From positions 1 to 21,159 of IMG/VR virus record IMGVR_UViG_3300031566_000440: 21,159 nucleotides of DNA. The stretch is one strand, 5' to 3'. This DNA is from a virus. Position numbers and translations under genes: made by a program. Below the pieces are notes generated by a model that worked only from the letters and a program-made list of their open reading frames with translations, did no database searches and was not told the origin of the DNA. Each line of letters begins with the position of its first letter. The stretch's first letter is position 1. Shown here one piece after another: positions 13,347 to 21,159 of the stretch.

Positions 13347-16300
13347 ATGATTAAAGATTTTAAAAATTATGAAAATATAAAGAACGCTAATGGTAGCGTT
13401 CGTGGCGAAAACATTGAAGAAAAAGATTTATCTTTAATATTTTTTGATAAATATTTTGAGGAAAATTATAATCTTAGTGGTCGTGATACTATTGAATTTT
13501 CTGTGTATGACATGGAAGATAATCAATTATTTTGGACAATCAAACAACCACCGTATGAAACATATGATCAATTTTCGCCATCGAAACTTATTCTGCGTCC
13601 TGGTGACGATTTAAGAAATAATAATTTTCAACGTGGTCAATATCGTATAGTATATGATTTTTATCGAGACGAACTTGGTTCTGGAATATATCTTTTAAAC
13701 TATAAAGTATTTATTGATGAAATTTCACCTTCAAGAAAAGAAGTTAGAGTTTTACCTGTTAGTAAGGGGGATTTTGGATTAGATGCTGATTTTGCAGAAC
13801 AATTCCTTAATTTTTCTTCTCCTGGTGTTGATAAAATAGTATTCAATCGTCGTTTTAGTGAAAGAATGAAACAAATAAGTAAACGTCAAATATATTCTTC
13901 TTATGGTTATGATATAAAAACAATAAATCAAATTAATAACAATTTTGTATCATTGAAAGATACTACAATTCAAAAAGTAGCTGATACAATAGATGCTTAT
14001 GAGAAAAATTCACAAGATATTCTTACAAAAGATGAACAACGAAAAATAATAAATAGTGTTCATATAGATGTATGGAATGAAGTTTGGGGTATTGATTCTG
14101 GTTGGGATCAAATGCCGAATAAAGCGGGATTCAATGATTGGGTAACATTGATAAATGGATTTGTGTTTGAAGACGTAGCTGCTATACATGGTGATTTTTA
14201 TCTTAATTTCGGAAATGGGCGACAATATTTAATTACTAATTGGGAGAAGGATAATATTACTTATCCTGAAACTCCAAATTCAATTGTATTCAAATTGTAT
14301 GAGCCACTCCCAAGAGACATAAAAGTAAAAGATCAACTTTGGGTTTCTCGTCAAATAACTCCTTCTGTAATAGAAAAAGTATTTTTACTTGGTAGTGATG
14401 AAATACAAGAAACTGGTTATTATTTACGAGCAGCTAATTGGGATGTAGAAGTAGCTGGTATGACTGGTCGTGGAACTGGATTTGAAACTTGGAATAGTTT
14501 GGTTTCTACTGAAGTATCAACTTCACAACAAATCATAGATCATTATTTTAGTGCGTCTGATATGGGCGATGTCGCTTTGAATATAGATTATCGTGATTAT
14601 TACAACTTTATACATTTTGGGTCTGCAGAAGAAAGATTGAAAAACTTCAAATACAAAATGGAAGTTATAGATCAATATAGTGAAAACATAAAAAAACTAA
14701 ATAACTATACCAGTTCATTATATGTTTCGCAAAGTGTTGGTGGATTCAGAACAAAAATACGACAAACAATAAATACTTTTGATTCGTATGAACGACATTT
14801 ATATTATGTATCTGGTTCATATTATTCAGGATCTCTGATAACAACTGACACATATTTAGTAAACAACATACATGAATGGCCGAAATCAAATAGAACAGAA
14901 CCTTATCAACTATATCCATTAACATCTTCTCAAGCAACAAACTGGTATAATGATCAATTAGCGATTACGCAAAGGTTTGACCGTGATAACATATACAGTT
15001 TTGTAAATAATATACCGGTGTATTTGAGTGTAGAAGAAGATAATGAAGATTATTTAACTTTTATTTATATGATAGGGCAACATTTTGATATTCTTTATAC
15101 ATACATAAAACAACTCACATTAATTTCAAATCGCGATGAATCGTTGTATGAGGGATTAGCAAAAGATTTAACTTTTAATGTTGCTAAATCAATGGGTTTT
15201 GATTTAACAAATGGGCAAGATAATGTAGATCTTTGGAAATACGCATTCGGTTTTGCTAATTCAGGCAGTTATAGTTCATATTCAACCGGTTCGGCTATGA
15301 GTGTTAGCGGGTCGGGCGAAGTTCATATGAGTGGTGAGAATGCTTCAAAAGAAATTTGGCGAAGACTTTTAAATAATTTACCTTATATATTGAAAACAAA
15401 AGGAACATCAAGAGCCATTAAAGCATTACTTGCTTGTTATGGTATTCCAACTTCAATGTTGACAATACGAGAATACGGTGGCCCTGATCCAAGAGATTAT
15501 CCAAATTTTGAAGATAAATCAGCTTGGATATTTGATGATTTTGTATATGCTATAGATTTTGAAGGTAGTCAAAGTGTTTCGCGTGCGTGGAGTGCTTATT
15601 ACGATAGTATATTTCCACAAACGATTGAATTCCGTTTTGCTGCTGCACCAACGACGAAAGTTACACAATCTTTGTTTTGTACAGAAAATTTTTCTATAAA
15701 CCTTCTTAAAACAGCAAAAGAAAATCATGGTCGTCTTGAAATTATTGATAGTGTGAATAGTGCTCTGACAGATCAATATCAATATTTTGATGGCGAATTT
15801 AATACTCTTATGTTGAGAACTTATAGTGGTTCTGGTGGTTGGATACACGAACTTGTAACAAAAAAAGCCGAAAGCGATCATATAATTTGGGAAAGTTCAG
15901 CAAGTATTGTTACTGGTTCTGATTATTCTACCGTTTCAACATTTTATATTGGTGGTGATGATGTACCTACGTGGGGTCAACAATTTACTGGTTCGATGCA
16001 AGAATTTAAATTGTATCAAACGGCTTTATCTGAATCAACATTTAATAATCATGTAAGGTGGCCGAAATCATATAATTCTAATACACCTACAAGGACATAT
16101 TATGATTTAACATTGAGATATTCTTTTGATGATCCAACAAATCACACAATAACATCAACGGTAACTGATACGAAACCAAATCAAACAACAGTTGGTGGTC
16201 CTGGTACACTTCAAGGAACGGCAAACGATTTTGATAGCGAAATAAATTATCATCCAATAGTTGAGGAATATGCTGCGTTGACACCTTTGCTTGGATCTGG

Positions 16301-17225
16301 TAGATTTATTAATAATAAAGTAAGAATTGAAGCCAATGAACTTGCTTATGGGCAATTAAATGTTGGTAAGAGAGTTGAAAAATCATCATTTGATAGAGCA
16401 CCTTTAGATTCACCTAAACTTGGTATATATTTTACTCCGCAAGACGCAATAAATAAGGATATTGTTGCAACATATGCCGGTCTTGATTTACTCGGATATA
16501 TTGGTGATCCACGAGATAAATTTACTGATACATATGATGATTTAGATGAATTAAATAGATTTTATTGGAGTAAATATATTGATAAACCTAATAACAACGA
16601 TTTTGTACGAATAATAAAAAATTATGATAAGTCATTTTTTGATCAATTAAAATCATTAATTCCTGCGCGTGCTAAGCCGGTAATTGGAACATTAATTGAA
16701 CCACATATACTTGAGAGATACAAAGTAAAATGGATGCCACTTGACGAAGAACGAAATGATTATCAAACATATATAAATTTAGCAGCATATCCAACATTTA
16801 GTAATGATTATCTTACTTATGAAACTAGGTTACTAGTAACTCAATCAAGTGGATCGGCAGAATATTTAACTTATGTTACTGAATTGGATACTGGGTTTGA
16901 AGCGTCTTCTATTTATTATACCGGAGAACAACAAGTAATAGATATGATATGGCCGATTCAAGACAATTCTACATATAATTCGAGTGGTTTTCAAACGAAA
17001 AGACAAGTTGTAGGATATAATAGTTCATCATATTATGTATATGATTTATATCCAGGAAATTGGTATTTACAATATCGTGAATTAGAAAGTAGGGTTTGGT
17101 ATAATGGAACATTGAATACAAGGAATACAACTTTTGATGGAAAAGAACCGGTAGAAATTACTTTTACAAATCCAAATAAATTAAAAGCCACGGATCAAGG
17201 GCCAACTAAAATAACTGTGGAATAA
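13347..17225 (+). CDS. Large tail/baseplate protein with LamG-like domain (1,292 aa)
   Basis: This is the largest gene of the window. The N-terminal 150 residues are beta-rich (DTIEFSVYDMEDNQLFWTI). A long helical/beta middle follows. At about residues 669-712, EIWRRLLNNLPYILKTKGTS and ALLACYGIPTSMLTIREYGG form a pattern common in phage tail and baseplate proteins. Residues of about 745-910 resemble a LamG/concanavalin-like lectin domain (QTIEFRF, FYIGG, FTGSMQEFKLYQTALSES). The C-terminus has PARAKPVIGTLIEPHILER and more Tyr/Ser-rich beta sequence. Size and position after gp6 suggest the wedge protein that fills the place of T4 gp7, but I see no direct match to T4 gp7. The LamG-like part may bind surface sugars. 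The ribosome site is weak (AAGAGA). Confidence 0.75.
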   Translation: MIKDFKNYENIKNANGSVRGENIEEKDLSLIFFDKYFEENYNLSGRDTIEFSVYDMEDNQLFWTIKQPPYETYDQFSPSKLILRPGDDLRNNNFQRGQYRIVYDFYRDELGSGIYLLNYKVFIDEISPSRKEVRVLPVSKGDFGLDADFAEQFLNFSSPGVDKIVFNRRFSERMKQISKRQIYSSYGYDIKTINQINNNFVSLKDTTIQKVADTIDAYEKNSQDILTKDEQRKIINSVHIDVWNEVWGIDSGWDQMPNKAGFNDWVTLINGFVFEDVAAIHGDFYLNFGNGRQYLITNWEKDNITYPETPNSIVFKLYEPLPRDIKVKDQLWVSRQITPSVIEKVFLLGSDEIQETGYYLRAANWDVEVAGMTGRGTGFETWNSLVSTEVSTSQQIIDHYFSASDMGDVALNIDYRDYYNFIHFGSAEERLKNFKYKMEVIDQYSENIKKLNNYTSSLYVSQSVGGFRTKIRQTINTFDSYERHLYYVSGSYYSGSLITTDTYLVNNIHEWPKSNRTEPYQLYPLTSSQATNWYNDQLAITQRFDRDNIYSFVNNIPVYLSVEEDNEDYLTFIYMIGQHFDILYTYIKQLTLISNRDESLYEGLAKDLTFNVAKSMGFDLTNGQDNVDLWKYAFGFANSGSYSSYSTGSAMSVSGSGEVHMSGENASKEIWRRLLNNLPYILKTKGTSRAIKALLACYGIPTSMLTIREYGGPDPRDYPNFEDKSAWIFDDFVYAIDFEGSQSVSRAWSAYYDSIFPQTIEFRFAAAPTTKVTQSLFCTENFSINLLKTAKENHGRLEIIDSVNSALTDQYQYFDGEFNTLMLRTYSGSGGWIHELVTKKAESDHIIWESSASIVTGSDYSTVSTFYIGGDDVPTWGQQFTGSMQEFKLYQTALSESTFNNHVRWPKSYNSNTPTRTYYDLTLRYSFDDPTNHTITSTVTDTKPNQTTVGGPGTLQGTANDFDSEINYHPIVEEYAALTPLLGSGRFINNKVRIEANELAYGQLNVGKRVEKSSFDRAPLDSPKLGIYFTPQDAINKDIVATYAGLDLLGYIGDPRDKFTDTYDDLDELNRFYWSKYIDKPNNNDFVRIIKNYDKSFFDQLKSLIPARAKPVIGTLIEPHILERYKVKWMPLDEERNDYQTYINLAAYPTFSNDYLTYETRLLVTQSSGSAEYLTYVTELDTGFEASSIYYTGEQQVIDMIWPIQDNSTYNSSGFQTKRQVVGYNSSSYYVYDLYPGNWYLQYRELESRVWYNGTLNTRNTTFDGKEPVEITFTNPNKLKATDQGPTKITVE

Positions 17226-17236
17226 AAGTAAATATT

Positions 17237-17266
17237 TTGAATGTTTATATTTATATATGGTATAGA
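17237..17266 (+). promoter_or_regulatory. Possible promoter in the gap before the 17310 gene
   Basis: TTGAAT (17237-17242) and TATAGA (17261-17266), 18 bases apart, each match four of six sigma70 consensus bases. The same gap holds TATATTTATAT (17246-17256), also present before the 4192 gene at 4153-4163. On the minus strand this includes an exact TATAAATA. At 84 bases this is the longest gap in the structural cluster, so a promoter here would make sense. None of the candidates is strong. Confidence 0.25.
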
Positions 17267-17309
17267 AAAAGTAAAAAAGTAAAAATGTAAGAAAATAAGG
17301 AGATATAAA

Positions 17310-17978
17310 ATGGGATACTTGGATAATAGTACCGTAACTGTAGAAGCAATTTTAACTAAAAAAGGCAGAGAAGTTTTATCAAGAGGCGGAACTTTGAATA
17401 TTACAAAATTTGCACTTGCAGATGATGAAGTTGATTATTCTTTGTGGCAAGCCGATCATCCGCTTGGTACGAATTATTATGGAACAATCATAGAAAATAT
17501 GCCTGTGCTTGAAGCTACACCTGATGAAACTCAGACGATGAGATATAAACTTGTAACTTTACCAAAACAGACGACAAAAATGCCGTTGCTTTCTATTGGG
17601 TTTTCCTCAATTCAGCTTGGAAAAGTGGGTGATACAGTTCTTGTTCAACCGAAGACAAGATTTTATGAAGCCGATACTTATGGATATACTGCTATTGTTG
17701 AAAATTCTAATTATGTCGATTTACAAGTAAAATCTACGGTAGGCCAATCAGTTGTGCCGCTCATTCCATCATTTTTACGTGATGATGAATTAAATCAATC
17801 TCTTGTAAAAGTTGGTAAATCTTTTACTCTTATTAGTAAAGATGTTACTGCTTATACAAGTACATTTGTAAAAACAAATTTAACAATAATAGGTAATGAT
17901 ACTGGTGCAACGATGACTATTCCTGTTACAGTTTATAGGGACAGAATACGAGTACGTGATATGGAAGCTATTAGTTAA
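17310..17978 (+). CDS. Conserved virion structural protein (222 aa)
   Basis: A strong AAGGAGAT site precedes the ATG. The N-terminus, MGYLDNSTVTVEAILTKKGR then FALADDEVDYSLW (residues 1-20 and 35-46) and YGTIIENMPVLEATPDETQ (57-75), is a pattern I associate with a widespread structural protein of T4-like and other marine tailed phages. It usually sits among baseplate and tail-fibre genes, and its function is not established. The C-terminal half is beta-rich. It is the first gene of a three-gene set with the two paralogous proteins downstream (spacings of 24 and 32 bases). Confidence 0.85.
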   Translation: MGYLDNSTVTVEAILTKKGREVLSRGGTLNITKFALADDEVDYSLWQADHPLGTNYYGTIIENMPVLEATPDETQTMRYKLVTLPKQTTKMPLLSIGFSSIQLGKVGDTVLVQPKTRFYEADTYGYTAIVENSNYVDLQVKSTVGQSVVPLIPSFLRDDELNQSLVKVGKSFTLISKDVTAYTSTFVKTNLTIIGNDTGATMTIPVTVYRDRIRVRDMEAIS

Positions 17979-18002
17979 GAAAAATAAATAGGAGAATATA
18001 AA

Positions 18003-19190
18003 ATGGCAAAACGATTAACCCCAATACAAGCAGCGACATTAGAAGCGGCTGGAGTTCCTGCTACACCAGAACAAATTGACGGGACTCCAATAACGCCAGC
18101 AGCAAGAGGAACTAGTAGATCTATACAAGAAATCGCAGCTGATCCGGGAGTTACGACTGAAATGAAAGTATTTACGCCGTTTACTGCTGATGACAAAGTA
18201 TTGAATATGAGTAGACGTGTAACGGCCGGCATGTGGACTGGAAATACTGGAAGTTTATATACATTTTTTACTTCTAGTGTTCAATCAGCAAGTAGTGGTT
18301 ATTGGTATTATGATATTTATAATTCAGCAGCATCAACTGGCGAAGTTCAATTCGCATTAGCATATGGTCACAAAGATGGAGGTGGTTATCCAGTAATTTC
18401 TGCATTAAACACATCAAAAGAACCAACAAAAGCTATTTATGCTCAATATAGAAATATATTACTTGATCCTGAAGATGAAACTTTTTCATTTGCTAATAGT
18501 TGGGACAGCGATCATATTTTTGTATTAAATATACAACGATCTCGTTTAAAACAAAAAATGGATGCCGGTAATTGGGAATTACATATTGTATCTGGAAGCT
18601 CCCCGGCTGTACAAAAAACTATAAAATTAATTGATGATAGTGGACAAAAATTTGACCAAGCGGTATCTCTCGGTGGTAGAAAATATAATGTGGTCAGTGG
18701 GTCTCTTAATGTTGGTGCTGCTGCAACAATTAAAACTACGGCAGCTAATGAGCCAGCCGGTGGAATGGGATTGTTTTATCCTGACAGAGGATTTATTGTT
18801 CTCAATCCGCATGCTTTAGAATATCATTTAGGGCGGTTTATTTCTTCCGGTTCAGCTACAACAGCAATTGCTAACAATCATGGCAAATTATATAAGATGA
18901 TAGAATCCGGATCATATTTTACGGCGAGAAACGAAGAAATAGTAACTTCAGCACATTATTTTGTAAGAGTAAAGAATAAAGAATATAATCTTAGTAATAA
19001 TCCAACTTATTATACATCATCTGATGGATCATTGAATGTTTCTACATTTATTGGTGATCCACATTCTTATATTACTACTATTGGTCTTTACAATGATTCC
19101 AACGAACTTCTTGCTGTCGCTAAAGTGAGTACACCATTATTGAAATCGTTTGATCGCGAAGCTTTAATCAAAGTCAAATTAGATTATTAG
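18003..19190 (+). CDS. Virion structural protein, paralogue of the 19223 product (395 aa)
   Basis: TAGGAGA precedes the ATG. An Ala/Pro/Thr-rich N-terminal arm (TPIQAATLEAAGVPATPEQ) leads into a large beta-rich body. Three elements recur in the next gene's product in the same order. RLKQKMDAGNWELHI (181-195) is followed by KLIDDSGQKFD and MGLFYPDRGFIVLN, and the C-terminal element is YITTIGLYNDSNELLAVAK (356-374). The C-terminal element reads like a conserved baseplate/virion module in marine T4-like phages. I infer a baseplate or fibre-attachment role. The unique N-terminal arm could anchor it. No enzymatic motif is visible. Confidence 0.8.
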   Translation: MAKRLTPIQAATLEAAGVPATPEQIDGTPITPAARGTSRSIQEIAADPGVTTEMKVFTPFTADDKVLNMSRRVTAGMWTGNTGSLYTFFTSSVQSASSGYWYYDIYNSAASTGEVQFALAYGHKDGGGYPVISALNTSKEPTKAIYAQYRNILLDPEDETFSFANSWDSDHIFVLNIQRSRLKQKMDAGNWELHIVSGSSPAVQKTIKLIDDSGQKFDQAVSLGGRKYNVVSGSLNVGAAATIKTTAANEPAGGMGLFYPDRGFIVLNPHALEYHLGRFISSGSATTAIANNHGKLYKMIESGSYFTARNEEIVTSAHYFVRVKNKEYNLSNNPTYYTSSDGSLNVSTFIGDPHSYITTIGLYNDSNELLAVAKVSTPLLKSFDREALIKVKLDY

Positions 19191-19222
19191 CATTAATAAA
19201 AACAATAGGATAGAGTGATGAT

Positions 19223-20194
19223 ATGTCAGCATACAAAGAACTGCCACCAGAAAATGTTAGTTTTCGTACATTTGTTGCGAATAAAGAATGGATTTTTACT
19301 CAAGATGATACCGACGCAGCTCAAGTAAGAAGTGCGTTCCAACGTACAGGAAGTTGGTATTATATTATAAATGATGGAGCAATAAGTGGTTCTTTTATCC
19401 CGCCCCGAACTCTTTACGATAGTATAAAACATTTATATTATAATGAAACGACTATTATTAATTATACCGGTTCATCAGTATACAGATCCGATGTTGGATT
19501 GACTGCTAACGGGCATGTAATAGGTAGTGGGGATTTTTCAGCGGGTTCTGCATACGTGACGAAATTTTTTGAACCTTTTAAGAATTTTGGGCCAAACAAT
19601 TTTTCCACATATAAAATGTTGGGCGACAGAGCTGTTGTTGTTTCAGTTGCACAAGAGAGATTTGGAGATGGAATAAAACCTGGAACTGTGCATCTCGAAC
19701 AAGTTTCCGCTTCTTATGCAGGCGTTTCACAATCTTTTACTTTATATGACGATGAAAAAGGGAATCTTTATGATTATGATTATTCCGCAAGTTTTGCTGC
19801 TAATAAACCTTTATATACTGTAGGAAATGTTTTTTACGATCATGGTAATATGATAATAACGGCGACTGGTTCACAATACCAATATTTCGGAACTGGTTCA
19901 AGCACTTACACTGTAAAATTTAGAGCGACACAGAAAATATATGAGTTGGAAGCGTATTGTACGGCGAAAGCTGGAGAATTCAATACGCCAATGAATCCTA
20001 GTGCAAGAGTAAGTAGGTCATTACAAACATCTGATCCATTGGGATTTGTATCGAGTTCGGATTTTTCGTCTTATGTTACGACAATTGGGCTATACGATGA
20101 TAATCTGAATTTGCTAATGGTTGGAAAGACTGCTCAACCTATACGCAATGATCCTGATCTTGCTATAACTTTTGTAGTGAGACTTGATTTATAA
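19223..20194 (+). CDS. Virion structural protein, paralogue of the 18003 product (323 aa)
   Basis: AGGATAGA lies before ATG 19223. The body matches the upstream protein in order: ERFGDGIKPGTVHLEQ (145-160), TLYDDEKGNLYD (173-184), VGNVFYDHGNMIIT (200-213) and the C-terminal YVTTIGLYDDNLNLLMVGK (284-302). The N-terminal 130 residues differ and contain no Ala/Pro arm. The pair probably arose by an old duplication, because similarity is now confined to these blocks. I infer a second version of the same baseplate/virion component, perhaps forming a heteromer or serving another attachment site. No terminator is evident after the stop. Confidence 0.8.
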   Translation: MSAYKELPPENVSFRTFVANKEWIFTQDDTDAAQVRSAFQRTGSWYYIINDGAISGSFIPPRTLYDSIKHLYYNETTIINYTGSSVYRSDVGLTANGHVIGSGDFSAGSAYVTKFFEPFKNFGPNNFSTYKMLGDRAVVVSVAQERFGDGIKPGTVHLEQVSASYAGVSQSFTLYDDEKGNLYDYDYSASFAANKPLYTVGNVFYDHGNMIITATGSQYQYFGTGSSTYTVKFRATQKIYELEAYCTAKAGEFNTPMNPSARVSRSLQTSDPLGFVSSSDFSSYVTTIGLYDDNLNLLMVGKTAQPIRNDPDLAITFVVRLDL

Positions 20195-20225
20195 GTAGTT
20201 ATGGAACTTTTCTAGTTTAAAATAG

Positions 20226-20233
20226 TATAAATA
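20226..20233 (+). promoter_or_regulatory. T4-type late promoter (TATAAATA)
   Basis: An exact TATAAATA lies in the gap between the last structural gene and the nuclease gene. T4 spacing puts the transcript start near 20239, which leaves a leader of only about 12 bases with the AGGA ribosome site at its very 5' end. GGAACTTTT occurs upstream here (20203) and at the other late promoter (1905), though at different spacing. Confidence 0.5.
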
Positions 20234-20250
20234 ACAAAAGGAATAGTTAT

Positions 20251-20592
20251 ATGAAAACGAGTAGCTGTAAAGCCAAAGGCAGACGTTTACAAGATGCCGT
20301 TGCTAAATCATTACAAGAAACTTACACATCTTTACGAGAAGGTGATATAAAGGTAGCAATTATGGGCGAAAGTGGGCGTGATATAGGATTGTCGCCAACC
20401 GCCGAAGATGTGATACCTTTTGATATCGAATGTAAGAATCAGGAAAAAATTAACATCTGGTCTGCGATGGAGCAAGCAGAATTTAATAAAAAAGAGGGGC
20501 GTATTCCCTTAGTTATTTTCAAACGCAACAGATCAAAGACTTATGCAGTAATAGAATGGGAAAAGTTATTGGAACTAATTAACAAAAAATGA
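20251..20592 (+). CDS. PD-(D/E)XK nuclease, Holliday-junction-resolvase-like
   Basis: The 113-residue protein shows the nuclease core. A helix with KAKGRRLQDAVAKSLQE is followed by MGESGRDIGLSPTAED with the metal-binding D44. DIECKNQEKINIWSAMEQA then gives E60-x-K62 and the trailing QA of the usual last helix. SGRDI and ECKN are typical of small phage nucleases of the VRR-NUC/resolvase type. It probably cleaves branched or nicked DNA during recombination-dependent replication or packaging. It sits next to DNA primase and may be co-transcribed with it from the late promoter at 20226. The stop TGA overlaps an ATG (20589) that opens only seven codons. Confidence 0.8.
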   Translation: MKTSSCKAKGRRLQDAVAKSLQETYTSLREGDIKVAIMGESGRDIGLSPTAEDVIPFDIECKNQEKINIWSAMEQAEFNKKEGRIPLVIFKRNRSKTYAVIEWEKLLELINKK

Positions 20593-20604
20593 GTATAACA
20601 TTAT

Positions 20605-21159
20605 ATGAATGAAACAAGGTTATTACAACTCATAGAAGTCATTTTAGGCTCAAGTAAAAAACAGGGAAACAAAGGCGATTTTTTATTTTTTTGTCCGCAA
20701 TGTAATCACTATAAGAGAAAGTTGTCGATAAATGTAGATCAATCGTCTAAAAAGTTTGGCAGGTGGGCGTGTTGGGTTTGTCAGGATTACAACAACACAA
20801 AAGGTAAATCTCATTGGTCGTTATTCAAGAAATTCAAGGCATCCCCGCAACAGCTTACGGAACTCAGCGAGATATTAGGCGAGAGGCGATACACGACTAA
20901 GAAAGATGAAGAGGTCAAGAAGATTTTGACTTTACCATCTGAGTATATATCTATGTGGGGTTACACAGGAAGTCTTGAAGATTTAGATTATCGCCGAGCG
21001 GCTGTGTATTTGAATAAGCGGGGCATTACGTGGGGCGACATAATAAAATATCAAATAGGATTTTGTAAGAGTGGCGACTATAAAGGTAGGATAATAATAC
21101 CGTCATACGACGAAGATAACAAACTCAACTTTTTTTCAGCACGAAGTTATTATGAAGAT
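20605..21159 (+). CDS. gp61: DNA primase, gp61-like (partial, runs off the window)
   Basis: The first 185 codons are present and the frame is open to the last base. The N-terminal zinc ribbon is complete: CPQC (C30, C33) and CWVC (C56, C59), with NHYKRKLSINVD between. GKSHWSLFKKF follows, the order seen in T4-like marine phage primases. The last part, RAAVYLNKRGITWGDIIKYQIGFCKSGDYKGRIIIPSYD, resembles the DnaG-type catalytic-core entry where a product of the form GRIIIPSYD precedes the TOPRIM domain, which would lie beyond the window. It makes RNA primers for lagging-strand synthesis with the replicative helicase. No clear ribosome site precedes ATG 20605; it may be coupled to the nuclease stop 12 bases upstream. 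Confidence 0.88.
   Translation, partial: MNETRLLQLIEVILGSSKKQGNKGDFLFFCPQCNHYKRKLSINVDQSSKKFGRWACWVCQDYNNTKGKSHWSLFKKFKASPQQLTELSEILGERRYTTKKDEEVKKILTLPSEYISMWGYTGSLEDLDYRRAAVYLNKRGITWGDIIKYQIGFCKSGDYKGRIIIPSYDEDNKLNFFSARSYYED

Noticed and set aside
14045-14060. ATAAATA inside the large tail gene as a late promoter
   Set aside because: It lies within coding sequence with no gene start nearby. Such words are expected by chance at this base composition.
15519-15881. Minus-strand 120-codon open frame
   Set aside because: It lies opposite the LamG-like region of the large tail gene and has an unlikely composition. It looks like a shadow of biased codon use.
20212-20225. Near-palindrome CTAGTTTAAAATAG as an operator
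   Set aside because: Its dyad has one mismatched pair, it occurs only once, and it lies in AT-rich DNA, so there is no support beyond symmetry.
20589-20612. Seven-codon ORF (MSITLYE) bridging the nuclease and primase genes
   Set aside because: It has no ribosome site and is too short to support. It probably arises from the ATGA overlap, though it might help ribosomes reach the primase start.

Overview
This 21,159-base window is AT-rich, gene-dense phage DNA. Every gene I can support reads left to right. It looks like part of the genome of a T4-like contractile-tailed phage (myovirus). The main evidence is a gp55-like late sigma factor, a clear gp25 (GPW/gp25) baseplate protein, a gp6-like baseplate wedge protein, a spike/hub-like protein, a gp61-like DNA primase, and copies of the T4-type late promoter word TATAAATA. 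The overall style (gp55, primase, a protein starting MGYLDNSTVTVEAILT, a paired set of structural proteins with a shared C-terminus) resembles the marine/aquatic relatives of T4 more than T4 itself. The host cannot be read from this window. Clear AGGAG-type ribosome sites and one good sigma70-type promoter suggest an ordinary bacterial host.

Left part (1-4145): this holds the tail of an upstream gene, a tRNA-Gly(GCC), and a membrane-anchored 3D-domain protein probably acting on peptidoglycan. Next comes a cysteine-motif protein in its own unit, with a sigma70-type promoter in front and a strong UUCG terminator behind. A late promoter then leads a small operon of an HD-domain phosphohydrolase, a single-span membrane protein and the late sigma factor gp55. 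After gp55 lies a 135-base non-coding stretch that folds into four successive hairpins, the last a good intrinsic terminator. One hairpin shows the loop TCTCCT, complementary to the phage's own AGGAGA ribosome sites, so it may be a small RNA.

Middle part (4192-17225): this is a tightly packed late structural cluster. It holds the spike/hub-like protein, several unrecognised virion proteins, gp25, gp6, a DNRLRE-like protein with a long Ser/Tyr-rich insert, and a 1,292-residue tail/baseplate protein with a LamG-like domain. Embedded in it are three small genes (4192, 7981, 8258) whose products share a ten-residue N-terminus, M-I-K-L-K-x-L-[L/I]-x-E. This matches in length and in its terminal [L/I]-x-E the capsid-targeting sequence that T4 uses to load internal head proteins, which the prohead protease removes. 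They are the best candidates here for a set of proteins packaged in the head and injected into the host. A nine-codon mini-ORF just before 7981 may be the remnant of another such cassette.

Right part (17310-21159): three more virion proteins follow, the last two paralogous. A second TATAAATA late promoter leads a PD-(D/E)XK nuclease and a DNA primase that runs off the end. No gene-free stretch exceeds 300 bases. I saw no insertion sequence, CRISPR array, integrase or attachment site.
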